Part shown: positions 17,678 to 25,388 of the stretch, in pieces
How positions within the stretch are numbered: the stretch's first letter is position 1
How the letters are laid out: each line of letters opens with the position of its first letter
Assembly: GCA_027487815.1 (NCBI GenBank)
Contig: JAIYCW010000004.1
Coordinates: 1-56,107 of the forward strand
Length of the DNA: 56,107 nt
Source of the DNA: Burkholderiales bacterium
GTDB taxonomy: Bacteria; Pseudomonadota; Gammaproteobacteria; Burkholderiales; Burkholderiaceae_E
Direction of reading: 5' to 3'
Notes under the pieces: generated by a model
Seen by the model: only the letters and a program-made list of their open reading frames with translations
Database searches by the model: none
What the model was told of the DNA's origin: nothing
Made by a program: the position numbers and the translations under genes

Positions 17678-18570
17678 GAGGCGCTTTGGGGCTCGAGGCG
17701 GAAGTCGTAATGGGCTGACCAGTAGGGGCTGTCCATCACCCGGCCATCGGGGGCTTTGCCCGGGGGCTGCTGCTCGAAGTCAACGATGAGGCTTTGGCGC
17801 ACACCAAACACTGGATCAGAATCCAGATAGGGGCTGCTCGATACGAACAAGTGAGTGGTAAGACCTACATGCCCGGGCGCGCCCACCATCATATGAATAT
17901 GGCCTGGCCGATTGGGATGGCGCCCCATGTTGTTCAGCATCGAACCCACCGGCCCATCCATCGGGATCGGGTAGAAGGTGGGCTTTAAGGACCAGAACCA
18001 ATAGCGGCCCTCTGCATCGGTGCGTATGCGGGCGCGCGCTTGCATGCCTGCATCCTTAATCTGCAGGTCGTAAAAACCATCGCCATCGCCAGACCAGATA
18101 TCCAGAAGTGCGCCAGCCAAAGGCTTGCCGTGGGTATCGGTAACGCGCCCGCTATAAAAAGTTGCGTCACCCTTCGCGCCTTGACGAATATCGGAGCCGA
18201 GCGGCAGGTCAGGGGCGCCGGGCCAATAAAACGGGCCTTGCACTGTGGCGTCGGTGGCTTCTGTCATCGCGTGTTTGCCGGTGCTTCGCGCTTGCTTGCG
18301 CATTTGATCAAGCATGACGACCAGCATCGAGACACCCAAGGTGTCCGATAGCAAGATGAATTCCTGACGCTTGTCGTCACACTTCTGGCCAGTCTTGGTC
18401 AGGAACTCGATAGCGGTCATCCACTCTTCGGGCTTCAAATCCACATCGCGAATAAATCCATGCAGATGCTTGATCAATGAGCGCATCACTTGGTCAAAGC
18501 GAGGATCGGTGGCTTCGTCGAGGCGGGCCAGGACGGCTTGGGTCAACAAGTCTTCAGGTGTAGTGCTCAT
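17674..18570 (-). CDS. Intradiol ring-cleavage dioxygenase, hydroxyquinol 1,2-dioxygenase-like
   Basis: A 298-residue non-haem Fe(III) dioxygenase. The N-terminal helical dimerisation domain (about 1-105) precedes the catalytic beta-sandwich. The four iron ligands are identifiable as Tyr167 (DGFYDLQ), Tyr200 (FYPIP), His224 and His226 (RPGHIH). The segments YPIPMDGPVG, GRHPNRPGHIH and DSDPVFGVRQSL resemble hydroxyquinol 1,2-dioxygenases more than catechol or protocatechuate enzymes. The expected reaction is ortho cleavage of a trihydroxylated ring to a maleylacetate-type product. It sits between a CoA-transferase and a citryl-CoA-lyase-like gene, with 4-base overlaps on both sides. No maleylacetate reductase is in the window, so the ring-fission product may take another route. 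Confidence 0.87.
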   Translation of the reverse strand: MSTTPEDLLTQAVLARLDEATDPRFDQVMRSLIKHLHGFIRDVDLKPEEWMTAIEFLTKTGQKCDDKRQEFILLSDTLGVSMLVVMLDQMRKQARSTGKHAMTEATDATVQGPFYWPGAPDLPLGSDIRQGAKGDATFYSGRVTDTHGKPLAGALLDIWSGDGDGFYDLQIKDAGMQARARIRTDAEGRYWFWSLKPTFYPIPMDGPVGSMLNNMGRHPNRPGHIHMMVGAPGHVGLTTHLFVSSSPYLDSDPVFGVRQSLIVDFEQQPPGKAPDGRVMDSPYWSAHYDFRLEPQSAS

Positions 18571-19742
18571 GGGTTTGTCTCCAGTGAAGTGTTTTGGGTT
18601 GCTGCCAAGCGCTTGCGAATCGGCTCAACGATGCTTGCGTTGTCGGCTCCGAGAATTGGCGGGGCGGTCACTTCGAGCGGCCGTTCGCCATCAAAGCTCA
18701 CCGGGCAGCGGATCGTGCGCCATTGCCCGCCTTCGGGATGCGGGGCGCTGACTTCGAGTTGCAGGTGAATCGCTTGAGGATCGCGCATGGCTTCCTCGGT
18801 GTCGTACATCGGTGCGTGCGGAACATCTTGCGCTTCAAGGCGTGAGCACCAATCGCATCGAGTGCGCTTGGCAAATAGGCCACCCAGCAACTTGATGAGA
18901 TCGTTTTGATGCTTGATGCGGGCTTCGCGATTGGCAAAGCGCGGATCAGCAAACAGATTCGGTTGCTCGATAGCTTGGGCCAGGCCTTGCCAGAATTTCT
19001 CTGGCGAGGACATATGCAGTGCGATCCACAAGCCATCGGCACATTTCAAAACATAGGATTGCGAAACACTTGGGCGGCTATAGGGATGCATGATTTCGCC
19101 CTCGGAAAAGAAGTGGGTGAAGGCATCGAGATTGAAGTGGCACATCGCCTCCAGCATCGAGACTTCAACCGTGCGCCCCACGCCCGTGCGGCCGCGCTCG
19201 ACCAGCGCGCCCATGATTCCGTAGGCTGCATAAAAGCCGGTCATGGCATCGGCAAGCGCAGGCCCGACAACACGCGGGTTTTCTGGATTGACCAGCAGCT
19301 TCAAAAACGCGCTCGAAGCCTGAGCTACCGTGTCATAGGCCGGGCGGCCTGCAGAAGGGCCATCCTGACCAAACCCACTGATCGCGCAATACACTAGCCG
19401 CGGATTGATTTCGCGCAAGCGTGCCGCGCCAGCGCCGAGCCGCTCAGCCGCACCGGGGCGAAAGTTCTGGATATACACATCCGCATCCTTCACCAGCTCT
19501 TCGAAGACGGCCGCATCTTCCGGCTGCTTGGGGTTCAGAGTGATGCTGCGCTTGTTGCGGTTATAGGTCTGAAAGTGGGGGCTGTAGAGGCCGCCCCGAA
19601 ATGCACGAAACGGATCGCCCTGGCCAGGTTGCTCAATCTTGATCACATCGGCACCCAGATCGGCCAAAAACATGCCTGCGGCCGGCCCGGTAATGAACGT
19701 GCCCTGCTCCAGCACCTTGATCCCACTCAATACCTTGAACAC
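18567..19742 (-). CDS. CaiB/BaiF-family (class III) CoA-transferase
   Basis: The 391-residue protein has the family N-terminus LSGIKVLEQGTFITGPAAGMFLADLGADVIKIE, read here in two pieces (residues 4-20 and 21-36). The catalytic Asp lies in VGPALADAMTGFYAAYGIMGAL near residue 167. Class III transferases move CoA between carboxylic acids through an aspartyl-CoA thioester. It is the first gene of the operon and divergent from the LysR regulator, with an inverted-repeat operator between them. It overlaps the dioxygenase by 4 bases. By context it may activate the carboxylic acid that the citryl-CoA-lyase-like protein then cleaves; that is inference. Confidence 0.9.
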   Translation of the reverse strand: MFKVLSGIKVLEQGTFITGPAAGMFLADLGADVIKIEQPGQGDPFRAFRGGLYSPHFQTYNRNKRSITLNPKQPEDAAVFEELVKDADVYIQNFRPGAAERLGAGAARLREINPRLVYCAISGFGQDGPSAGRPAYDTVAQASSAFLKLLVNPENPRVVGPALADAMTGFYAAYGIMGALVERGRTGVGRTVEVSMLEAMCHFNLDAFTHFFSEGEIMHPYSRPSVSQSYVLKCADGLWIALHMSSPEKFWQGLAQAIEQPNLFADPRFANREARIKHQNDLIKLLGGLFAKRTRCDWCSRLEAQDVPHAPMYDTEEAMRDPQAIHLQLEVSAPHPEGGQWRTIRCPVSFDGERPLEVTAPPILGADNASIVEPIRKRLAATQNTSLETNP

Positions 19743-19794
19743 ATGCCACTCCTGTTGCGAGCCCGCAGGATGGACTGTCGCCGAAGACCTTGGA

Positions 19795-19836
19795 AATGAT
19801 CAATTTTCATCGTTATCATTGATGGCATCGATCATT
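19795..19836. promoter_or_regulatory. Likely LysR operator between the regulator and the catabolic operon
   Basis: The arms AATGATC (19795-19801) and GATCATT (19830-19836) form an outer inverted repeat. Between them lie further repeats of the ATCATTGAT and ATCGATCAT type. The AT-rich position between divergent starts is where a LysR-type activator normally binds. Confidence 0.6.
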
Positions 19837-19849
19837 TGGGGGTAAACCC

Positions 19850-20761
19850 ATGGAACTCAGGCATCTGCGCTACTTCATGGCTTTGGCCGGATCGCTCAAT
19901 TTCACACGGGCCGCAGAGCGTGTGCACGTCACGCAATCCACGCTGTCTCACCAAATCAAGCAGCTTGAAGACGAGCTCGGTGTGGCGCTGTTTGATCGCG
20001 TCGGTAAACGGGTGACGCTGACTGCTGCCGGAGAGGTTTGGCAACATCATGTGCAGCGAGCCTTGGGCGAGATTGATCAGGGGCTGGGCGCGCTCAAGCA
20101 AGACACCCAGACCATGTCGGGCCAATTGCGGATCGGCTCGACCCACACCTTCAACATTGATTTCATCCCGGATTGCATCGCGGTGTTTCAGCCGCGTTAT
20201 CCGCAAGTGCAGCTACTGGTGGAAGAGCTCTCTGCGCAAAGCATCATGGAAGGTTTGCAGCAAGGCACCCTCGATATGGGCATTGCCTATCGCCCCTCAA
20301 CGCAAGAGAACTTATTGTTTGAGCCGCTCTACAACGAGGAGATGGTGTTGGTTGTAGCCAAGGGGCATGCATTGGCGCGGCGCAAGCGAGTGCGGATGGT
20401 GGAACTGCATCGCTTGCCCATGGTGTTGTTGCCCACAAGCTATGCCACGCGCACTTTGCTGGATGAATGCTTTGCTGCATGTGGCGCAAAGCCTTTGGTC
20501 GTGGCTGAAGTCAATACACCGGCACCGATGTTGCGCATGGTGGCCAAGGCTGATCTTGCGTGCATCGTGGCGCCAAGCGCGGTGGCCCTGAATGCCGATC
20601 TGCACACCATTAGGCTAGAAAGCCCAACCCCTGTGCGCACGCCTGGCATGCTTTGGGCGCCGGGGCGGCAGCATAGTTCGGCGGCTCGGGCGTTTGGCGG
20701 GATTGTTCGCAAACTCGCATTGAAGAGCAGCTTGCAGAGTATGGCGGGGCCTGCGGGATAG
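19850..20761 (+). CDS. LysR-family transcriptional regulator of the adjacent catabolic operon
   Basis: A 303-residue LysR protein. The N-terminal winged helix-turn-helix is unmistakable: MELRHLRYFMALAGSLNFTRAA, then VTQSTLSHQIKQLEDELGVALFDR (residues about 1-55). The effector-binding domain follows from about residue 90, with the usual LRIGSTHTF start. Two cysteines lie late in the effector domain. It is transcribed divergently from the CoA-transferase / dioxygenase / lyase / TctC operon across a 107-base gap that contains a palindromic element. By LysR convention it activates that operon in response to a pathway metabolite and represses itself. The effector is unknown. Confidence 0.93.
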   Translation: MELRHLRYFMALAGSLNFTRAAERVHVTQSTLSHQIKQLEDELGVALFDRVGKRVTLTAAGEVWQHHVQRALGEIDQGLGALKQDTQTMSGQLRIGSTHTFNIDFIPDCIAVFQPRYPQVQLLVEELSAQSIMEGLQQGTLDMGIAYRPSTQENLLFEPLYNEEMVLVVAKGHALARRKRVRMVELHRLPMVLLPTSYATRTLLDECFAACGAKPLVVAEVNTPAPMLRMVAKADLACIVAPSAVALNADLHTIRLESPTPVRTPGMLWAPGRQHSSAARAFGGIVRKLALKSSLQSMAGPAG

Positions 20762-20765
20762 GCGG

Positions 20766-20802
20766 TCTGACAAATCTGCAATTCAATTGCAGATTTGTCA
20801 GA
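20766..20802. repeat. 37-base near-perfect palindrome between convergent genes
   Basis: Eighteen bases, TCTGACAAATCTGCAATT, are followed by a single C and then their exact reverse complement. The element sits between the convergent ends of the LysR and glycosyltransferase genes. It may act as a bidirectional transcription stop or a cruciform, but it lacks the GC-rich stem and T-tail of a standard terminator. Confidence 0.85.
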
Positions 20803-20825
20803 AGTGGTGCCGCAAACCATTGTGG

Positions 20826-22580
20826 CTAAGGTGCCGCGCTGACCAGATACTCGCGAGCGAGCCAATACCCCAGGGGGTTGTTCCACGCTTCCCGCATTGG
20901 CGTATCGCGCGAGCTCTTGCCACGGATGTCCCAGCGCTCGGCCACGATGCTGCAACCAGTGCAGGGGGCTTGGCCAGGAGCGCGTTGCACGATCACAAAG
21001 GGGTGGGTCTTGAGCAGGTTGCTGATATCGGCGTCAGACACCTCGTTGGGGAACTGAGCTTTATAGGGGGTGATTTTGGCTTCAGGCACCACCATTCGAT
21101 AGCGTTCGAAGTGGCCCAGAAAACTATTGGGCACGGCGACCGCCTGGCCTTTGATTGGTTGGATAGCCTGATCGGGGTAGCGCCCCAGTGGCCCTTCCAT
21201 TGGAGCGAACAGCGCCCATAAGCAAAGCACCCACACACTGCTAATGATGAGGCCAGCGGGACGCAACCATCGGCTGCGAGCCAGGCCAAGGATCGCCGCG
21301 AGAATGGTCGCGCCAGTGGTGAGCCAAATCGAAGGGCCGAACATCGCGCTGCCAGCCGTTGTTGCGGCAAACCCAAGTTGCATGCGCCACGCAATCAGCG
21401 TAATCACGGCGGCGCTTAGCAGGGCGGCGATCAAGGTTAGGCGCCACCACCACTTGCCGATGTGTTGCCAATAAAGAGCCACGAAGATTGCCATCGCTGG
21501 CATGAGCGGAATCAGATAGCGGGCCGAGCGCTGGGTGGGGATGATGAAGATCACTATGAAGGCGAATGCGAAGAGCAACATGACTTTTTCGCCATCGCTT
21601 AACTGCAAGCGATTGCGCCACATCCATAGCAGCGCGGCGGCCACCGGCAGGGCAGTCAGCCCCGCGTTGGTCACGTAACCAAACAAAATCGACCAGATGC
21701 TTGAGCTACCGGAAAGCGAGGTTTTCCAGAAGGTGCCGTGGGTGCGGAACTTGCCTGCGTTTTCGCCCACGATAAATTCGTTCCACACCGATTGTGGATC
21801 AGGGTCGAGCGCAAACCACAGGCCAAACACGGCAAGCGCAATCAGGCTAGCGAAAACGGTTTTGCCGAAGTCTGTGATTAAGCCGGGTCTGGTGAGTTGC
21901 CAAGGGGCGCTGCGCGCTCGTAGGAATTGGTAGCAAGCTCCAAGGCCCAGGGCCATCGGTGCGATGAGTGCAAAGGATTTGTACAGGCAGGCGAGCCCAA
22001 TGCCTAGTCCCGCGAGTAATGGTATGCGCCAGGCTGATTGCAGCATGGCTTGTGGGTTCCATGCGATTAAAGCGACGACTGAAAAAATCCAGAAGGTTTC
22101 AGGCGAGGCGGTGATGAAGGGGCGGCCATAGCGAAAGCTGCTGAAAAATGCGAGGAATACGATTGCAGCGATGAGGGCTCGGCTTTTGGCGGTGTACGAG
22201 GACTCGCCGCGTTGCGTGCTGAGTCGCCAGGTGAGCAAGCCTGCGAGGGCAGCAATAGCCATCGTGTAGAGCACGCTTGGCACCCGCAGTGCAAACCAGC
22301 TCCACTGTTCGCCCCAGCCACCTGCCACCATCGCTTGCCAAAAGAGTAGCGGGGGTTTGGTGTTGCGCATCGCGCCGAGCTCGCTTTGCAGCGGCAGCCA
22401 TTGGCCGGTTTGTGCGGTGTTAAAGGCGATGTTGGCGTAGATGAATTCATCGCCGAGCTTGGGGATATGCATGCCGCCCAGACCAATCCAATAGGTGGCG
22501 ATGCTTAGGGCGAGGGCCAAGACGAGGAAGAGTTGGGAGGGGAGCGAGGAGCGGTTTGGGCCCATGGCCGAATTATGCAT
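20826..22580 (-). CDS. GT39/ArnT-type dolichyl-phosphate-mannose-like glycosyltransferase
   Basis: A 584-residue polytopic membrane protein with about a dozen hydrophobic segments. The first helix is followed by GLGGMHIPKLGDEFIYANIA, in which the Asp-Glu pair of the PMT/ArnT (GT-C) family lies in the first periplasmic loop. The next segment, MRNTKPPLLFWQAM, matches the KPPL-type motif of ArnT-like enzymes. Such proteins transfer a sugar from an undecaprenyl-phosphate carrier to lipid A or another periplasmic acceptor. The C-terminal 120 residues form a soluble periplasmic portion with two cysteines (CTGC). Neither donor nor acceptor is indicated by neighbours. An alternative start lies five codons downstream. 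Confidence 0.83.
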   Translation of the reverse strand: MHNSAMGPNRSSLPSQLFLVLALALSIATYWIGLGGMHIPKLGDEFIYANIAFNTAQTGQWLPLQSELGAMRNTKPPLLFWQAMVAGGWGEQWSWFALRVPSVLYTMAIAALAGLLTWRLSTQRGESSYTAKSRALIAAIVFLAFFSSFRYGRPFITASPETFWIFSVVALIAWNPQAMLQSAWRIPLLAGLGIGLACLYKSFALIAPMALGLGACYQFLRARSAPWQLTRPGLITDFGKTVFASLIALAVFGLWFALDPDPQSVWNEFIVGENAGKFRTHGTFWKTSLSGSSSIWSILFGYVTNAGLTALPVAAALLWMWRNRLQLSDGEKVMLLFAFAFIVIFIIPTQRSARYLIPLMPAMAIFVALYWQHIGKWWWRLTLIAALLSAAVITLIAWRMQLGFAATTAGSAMFGPSIWLTTGATILAAILGLARSRWLRPAGLIISSVWVLCLWALFAPMEGPLGRYPDQAIQPIKGQAVAVPNSFLGHFERYRMVVPEAKITPYKAQFPNEVSDADISNLLKTHPFVIVQRAPGQAPCTGCSIVAERWDIRGKSSRDTPMREAWNNPLGYWLAREYLVSAAP

Positions 22581-22646
22581 AAATCGGCCCCAGCTAAAGA
22601 ACTGCGCGGGTAGGAGCGATTGCGGGCGAAGTTTACTATTGCCGCC

Positions 22647-22889
22647 ATGAATGCTACCAAGCTGTCGATTTCGCTTGACCCTGCAGCCTTGAAGCTGCTT
22701 GACGAGTTTAGGCTAGCCTATGGGTGCCGTAACCGATCACAAGCGGTCGCACTTTCATTGCGGCTTTGTAACCAACTCCTCGAGCAGCAAGCGCTTGAGG
22801 AGGCGTACTTGCAAAGTAGAGGGCAAGATAAGGAAATGAACGCTCGATTTGCGACCGCGCAAGTTGATGGTCTTCAAAGATTTTTTTGA
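22647..22889 (+). CDS. Orphan ribbon-helix-helix (CopG/ParD-like) protein
   Basis: The 80-residue product starts NATKLSISLDPAALKLLDEF, an N-terminal beta strand followed by helix A. It continues with YGCRNRSQAVALSLRL, the turn and second helix of an RHH DNA-binding domain, and an acidic, Glu/Gln-rich C-terminal tail. This is the layout of type II antitoxins. No toxin gene follows: the next 245 bases are the duplicated metK-end repeats. An upstream TTG at 22620 could add nine residues, but the ATG at 22647 puts the RHH strand at the start as usual. It is either a stand-alone regulator or a remnant of a toxin-antitoxin pair. Confidence 0.7.
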   Translation: MNATKLSISLDPAALKLLDEFRLAYGCRNRSQAVALSLRLCNQLLEQQALEEAYLQSRGQDKEMNARFATAQVDGLQRFF

Positions 22890-22918
22890 TGTGTTTAATC
22901 AGCGCTTTGGCAGTCCGC

Positions 22919-23036
22919 TTTTGGGTTCCGGCCGCTCGCGCTGAAGCACTCGCTTAACTTGCCGCCCAGGAGGGCGACAAGTTAGCCTTCACCGGAGAAC
23001 TGATTAAACGCCGGCGTCAGCGCGAAGCGCAGCCGC
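22919..23036 (-). repeat. Tandem repeat unit 1 (copy of metK 3' end plus downstream hairpin)
   Basis: This 118-base unit is an imperfect copy of the segment at 23051-23167, including bases 23004-23036, which correspond to the last ten metK codons and stop. Its hairpin has arms AACTTG and CAAGTT with inner CGCCC and GGGCG around an AGGA loop. Two inner base pairs differ from unit 2 by compensatory double changes, and a C-A mismatch separates the two stem parts. It is non-coding as far as can be seen. Confidence 0.9.
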
Positions 23037-23050
23037 AGCTGGGGTGGTTC

Positions 23051-23167
23051 TTTTGGTTCCGGCCGCTCGCGCTAAAGCACTCGCTTAACTTGTTGCCTCG
23101 AAAGGCAACAAGTTAGCCTGCACCGGAAAACTGATTAAAGGCCGGCGTCAGCGCGAAGCGCAGCCGC
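23051..23167 (-). repeat. Tandem repeat unit 2 (overlaps the metK C-terminus)
   Basis: This 117-base unit contains the last 33 bases of metK (23135-23167) and the intergenic sequence beyond its stop. The hairpin is a perfect 12-base-pair stem, AACTTGTTGCCT with AGGCAACAAGTT, around a CGAA loop. It could terminate or protect the metK message, although no T-run follows. The gap to unit 1 is 14 bases. Confidence 0.9.
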
Positions 23168-24301
23168 CTTGTCAGTTCTCTCCCAACTGAATTCGGGCTC
23201 TTCGCGGCCGAAGTGGCCGTAGGCAGCGGTCTTTTGATAGATCGGGCGCAGCAGGTCGAGCATTTGCACAATGCCTTTGGGGCGAAGGTCAAAATGCTTG
23301 GTGACCAATGCGGCGATCTTGTCATCGTGGATCTTGCCGGTGCCTTGGGTGGTGACCCAGACCGAGGTGGGTTGGGCCACACCAATGGCATAGCTGATCT
23401 GCACCTGGCATTTGCTGGCCAGGCCTGCAGCAACAATGTTCTTGGCCACATAGCGTGCGGCATAGGCTGCAGAGCGATCCACCTTGGAGGGATCTTTGCC
23501 AGAGAAGGCGCCACCGCCGTGTGGGGCTGCGCCGCCATACGTGTCCACAATGATTTTGCGGCCGGTGAGGCCACAATCGCCCTGTGGGCCGCCGATCACA
23601 AATCGGCCGGTGGGGTTCACCAGATACTTGATGTCGCCCTTGATCAACTCCTTGGGCAATACCGGCTTGATGATCTCCTCGATCACCGCTTCGGTGAGTT
23701 TGCCGTGTTCAATATCGGGGTGATGCTGGGTGGAGAGCACCACGGTGTCGACGCTATAGGGCTTGCCATCAAGGTAGCGCAAAGTGACCTGCGATTTGGC
23801 ATCGGGGCGCAGCCAGGGCAGGCGGCCATCGCGGCGCAGATCGGCTTGGCGCTCGACCAGACGATGCGAGTAATAAATCGCAGCTGGCATGAGCTCGGGG
23901 GTTTCATCGCAGGCATAACCGAACATTAGGCCCTGGTCACCAGCACCCTGATCCAGGTCGATGCCCTTGCCTTCATCCACGCCTTGCGCGATGTCGGGGC
24001 TTTGTTTGTCATAGCACACCATGACAGCGCAACCGCGGTAGTCGATGCCGTAATCGGTGTTGTCATAGCCGATGCGTTTGATGGTTTCGCGGGCCACCTG
24101 GATATAGTCCACATTGGCACGAGTGGTAATCTCGCCCGCCAGCACCACCAGCCCGGTATTGCACAGTGTCTCGGCGGCAACACGCGAAGTCTTGTCCTGC
24201 GCGAGAATTGCGTCAAGAATCGCGTCCGAAATCTGGTCAGCGACTTTGTCGGGGTGACCTTCCGAGACTGATTCCGAGGTAAAGAAAAATTCGTTCGCCA
24301 T
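23135..24301 (-). CDS. metK: S-adenosylmethionine synthetase
   Basis: The enzyme makes SAM from methionine and ATP. The 388-residue sequence contains [20 protein letters not shown] (ATP/methionine site) at the N-terminus, the hexapeptide GAGDQG near residue 120, and the P-loop-like [19 protein letters not shown] near residue 260. All are diagnostic of MetK. The start at 24301 has GGAGAG upstream and the standard [12 protein letters not shown]-terminus. The last ten codons lie inside a duplicated 117-base unit. The 5' leader of about 130 bases is structured and could regulate expression. Together with ahcY and metF in this window it covers most of the methyl cycle; methionine synthase is not present. 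Confidence 0.97.
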   Translation of the reverse strand: MANEFFFTSESVSEGHPDKVADQISDAILDAILAQDKTSRVAAETLCNTGLVVLAGEITTRANVDYIQVARETIKRIGYDNTDYGIDYRGCAVMVCYDKQSPDIAQGVDEGKGIDLDQGAGDQGLMFGYACDETPELMPAAIYYSHRLVERQADLRRDGRLPWLRPDAKSQVTLRYLDGKPYSVDTVVLSTQHHPDIEHGKLTEAVIEEIIKPVLPKELIKGDIKYLVNPTGRFVIGGPQGDCGLTGRKIIVDTYGGAAPHGGGAFSGKDPSKVDRSAAYAARYVAKNIVAAGLASKCQVQISYAIGVAQPTSVWVTTQGTGKIHDDKIAALVTKHFDLRPKGIVQMLDLLRPIYQKTAAYGHFGREEPEFSWERTDKAAALRADAGL

Positions 24302-24318
24302 CTTCTCTCCAAACATTT

Positions 24319-24406
24319 AAAAAAAGTTTTGTGGTCTTGGCAACCACCCTAGGGCGTTGCCGATTCCGGAGAGGCGGCGACGCTTTAGCGGAATATTTGC
24401 GTCGCC
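24319..24406 (-). promoter_or_regulatory. Structured metK 5' leader, possible SAM-responsive attenuator
   Basis: On the reverse strand the leader can form three helices. The first is GGCGACGC with GCGTCGCC (24376-24406). The second is GGCAAC with GTTGCC, with CCCTAGGG inside (24339-24361). The third, alternative helix is GTGGT with ACCAC (24331-24347), followed by AAAAC and seven T (24325-24319). The last two overlap and cannot coexist, the layout of an antiterminator/terminator switch. I recognise no known SAM or SAH riboswitch consensus here. Confidence 0.55.
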
Positions 24407-24439
24407 CCGCAAGTTGTCTTTTAAACCGGCGACTTCATG

Positions 24440-24466
24440 ATTATATGCAATTTGTATTACGGCTAA
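24440..24466 (-). promoter_or_regulatory. metK promoter
   Basis: A perfect TATAAT -10 box lies at 24440-24445 on the reverse strand. The -35 region at about 24461-24466 reads TTAGCC, 15 bases away and weak. The predicted start of transcription near 24433 leaves a leader of about 130 bases that carries the hairpins. Confidence 0.6.
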
Positions 24467-24524
24467 GCGAGGAACAAGGTCACAAGCCCGCGCTTGACCC
24501 TGTGTTTTCAGTCGGAGGCCGTGG

Positions 24525-25388
24525 ATGCTTGTGATGATTTTGCGGCTTGTCAGCCGACTGCCTTTGGCTTGGGTGCATGCGCTTGGGCGAGTGGGCGGGC
24601 GGCTGGCTTATCGCTTTTCAGCTAGCTATCGGCAGCGCTTGCAGGCGCATTTAATACAGGCGCAAACCCATGATCCGCAACTGAGCACGGTGAGCTTCAG
24701 CGCAGCGGCTGCCGCGGCAGGTGAGTTTGCGACCGAGCTGCCTTGGGTGTGGTTTCGCAGGCGCAGCGAAGTTGTTGAAGCCATTGTTTGTGATGATGTG
24801 AGTGTCCTGGATCACGCCGAGGCCAGCGGTAAGGGCATTGTTTTTCTGACCCCGCATTTGGGATGCTTTGAGGCCACAGCGATGTTTTACGCCTCGCGTC
24901 GGCCCATCACGGTGCTTTTTAAGCAACCCAAGCAAGCGGCACTCGCCCGAACGCTCGAAGTGGCCCGAGGAGGTGAGAATCTTTTCACCGCACCTGCGAC
25001 ATTTGGCGGGGTTCGGCAAATGCTCAAGGCCCTGCGCAAGGGGCAAGCGGTGGGGCTGCTGCCCGATCAAGTGCCCTCCGAGGGGGAAGGGCAATGGGCT
25101 GAATTCTACGGTCGGGCGGCTTACACCATGGGCTTGCCTTTGAAGCTTGTGCAGGCGAGCGGGGCGGTGGTGGTGTTGGCTGTGGGTGAGCGGCTTGACC
25201 GGGGGCGGGGCTGGCGTTTGCACCTTCAAGAGATGACTGACGAACCTACTCCCGCTGCTGTGAATCTCGCGATGCAGCGTTTGATTCGTAAATGCCCGGA
25301 GCAGTATTTATGGGCCTACAACCGCTATAAGCGCCCCGCCAATGCGCAGGCCGCACCTCAAGCCATAACTCCCAAGGCCAGCGCGTGA
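24525..25388 (+). CDS. LpxL/HtrB-family lipid A acyltransferase (first of two)
   Basis: A 287-residue lysophospholipid acyltransferase-superfamily enzyme of the lipid A late acyltransferase type. It has an N-terminal hydrophobic anchor, the catalytic HxxxxE motif as LTPHLGCFEATAMFY near residue 112, and the later substrate motif LLPDQVPSEGEGQWAEFYGR. Such enzymes transfer a fatty acyl chain from acyl-ACP to Kdo2-lipid IVA at the cytoplasmic side of the inner membrane. An adjacent paralogue begins 4 bases before its stop, so the pair probably adds the two secondary chains. It is divergent from metK. Which of the two is LpxL and which LpxM-like cannot be decided by eye. Confidence 0.9.
   Translation: MLVMILRLVSRLPLAWVHALGRVGGRLAYRFSASYRQRLQAHLIQAQTHDPQLSTVSFSAAAAAAGEFATELPWVWFRRRSEVVEAIVCDDVSVLDHAEASGKGIVFLTPHLGCFEATAMFYASRRPITVLFKQPKQAALARTLEVARGGENLFTAPATFGGVRQMLKALRKGQAVGLLPDQVPSEGEGQWAEFYGRAAYTMGLPLKLVQASGAVVVLAVGERLDRGRGWRLHLQEMTDEPTPAAVNLAMQRLIRKCPEQYLWAYNRYKRPANAQAAPQAITPKASA

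Noticed and set aside
22919-23167. CRISPR array
   Set aside because: There are only two units, each about 118 bases, containing coding sequence of metK; no short repeats with regular spacers.
24302-24445. A known SAM riboswitch class before metK
   Set aside because: I could not match any of the SAM-I, SAM-II or SAH core motifs; hence it is reported only as a candidate structured leader.
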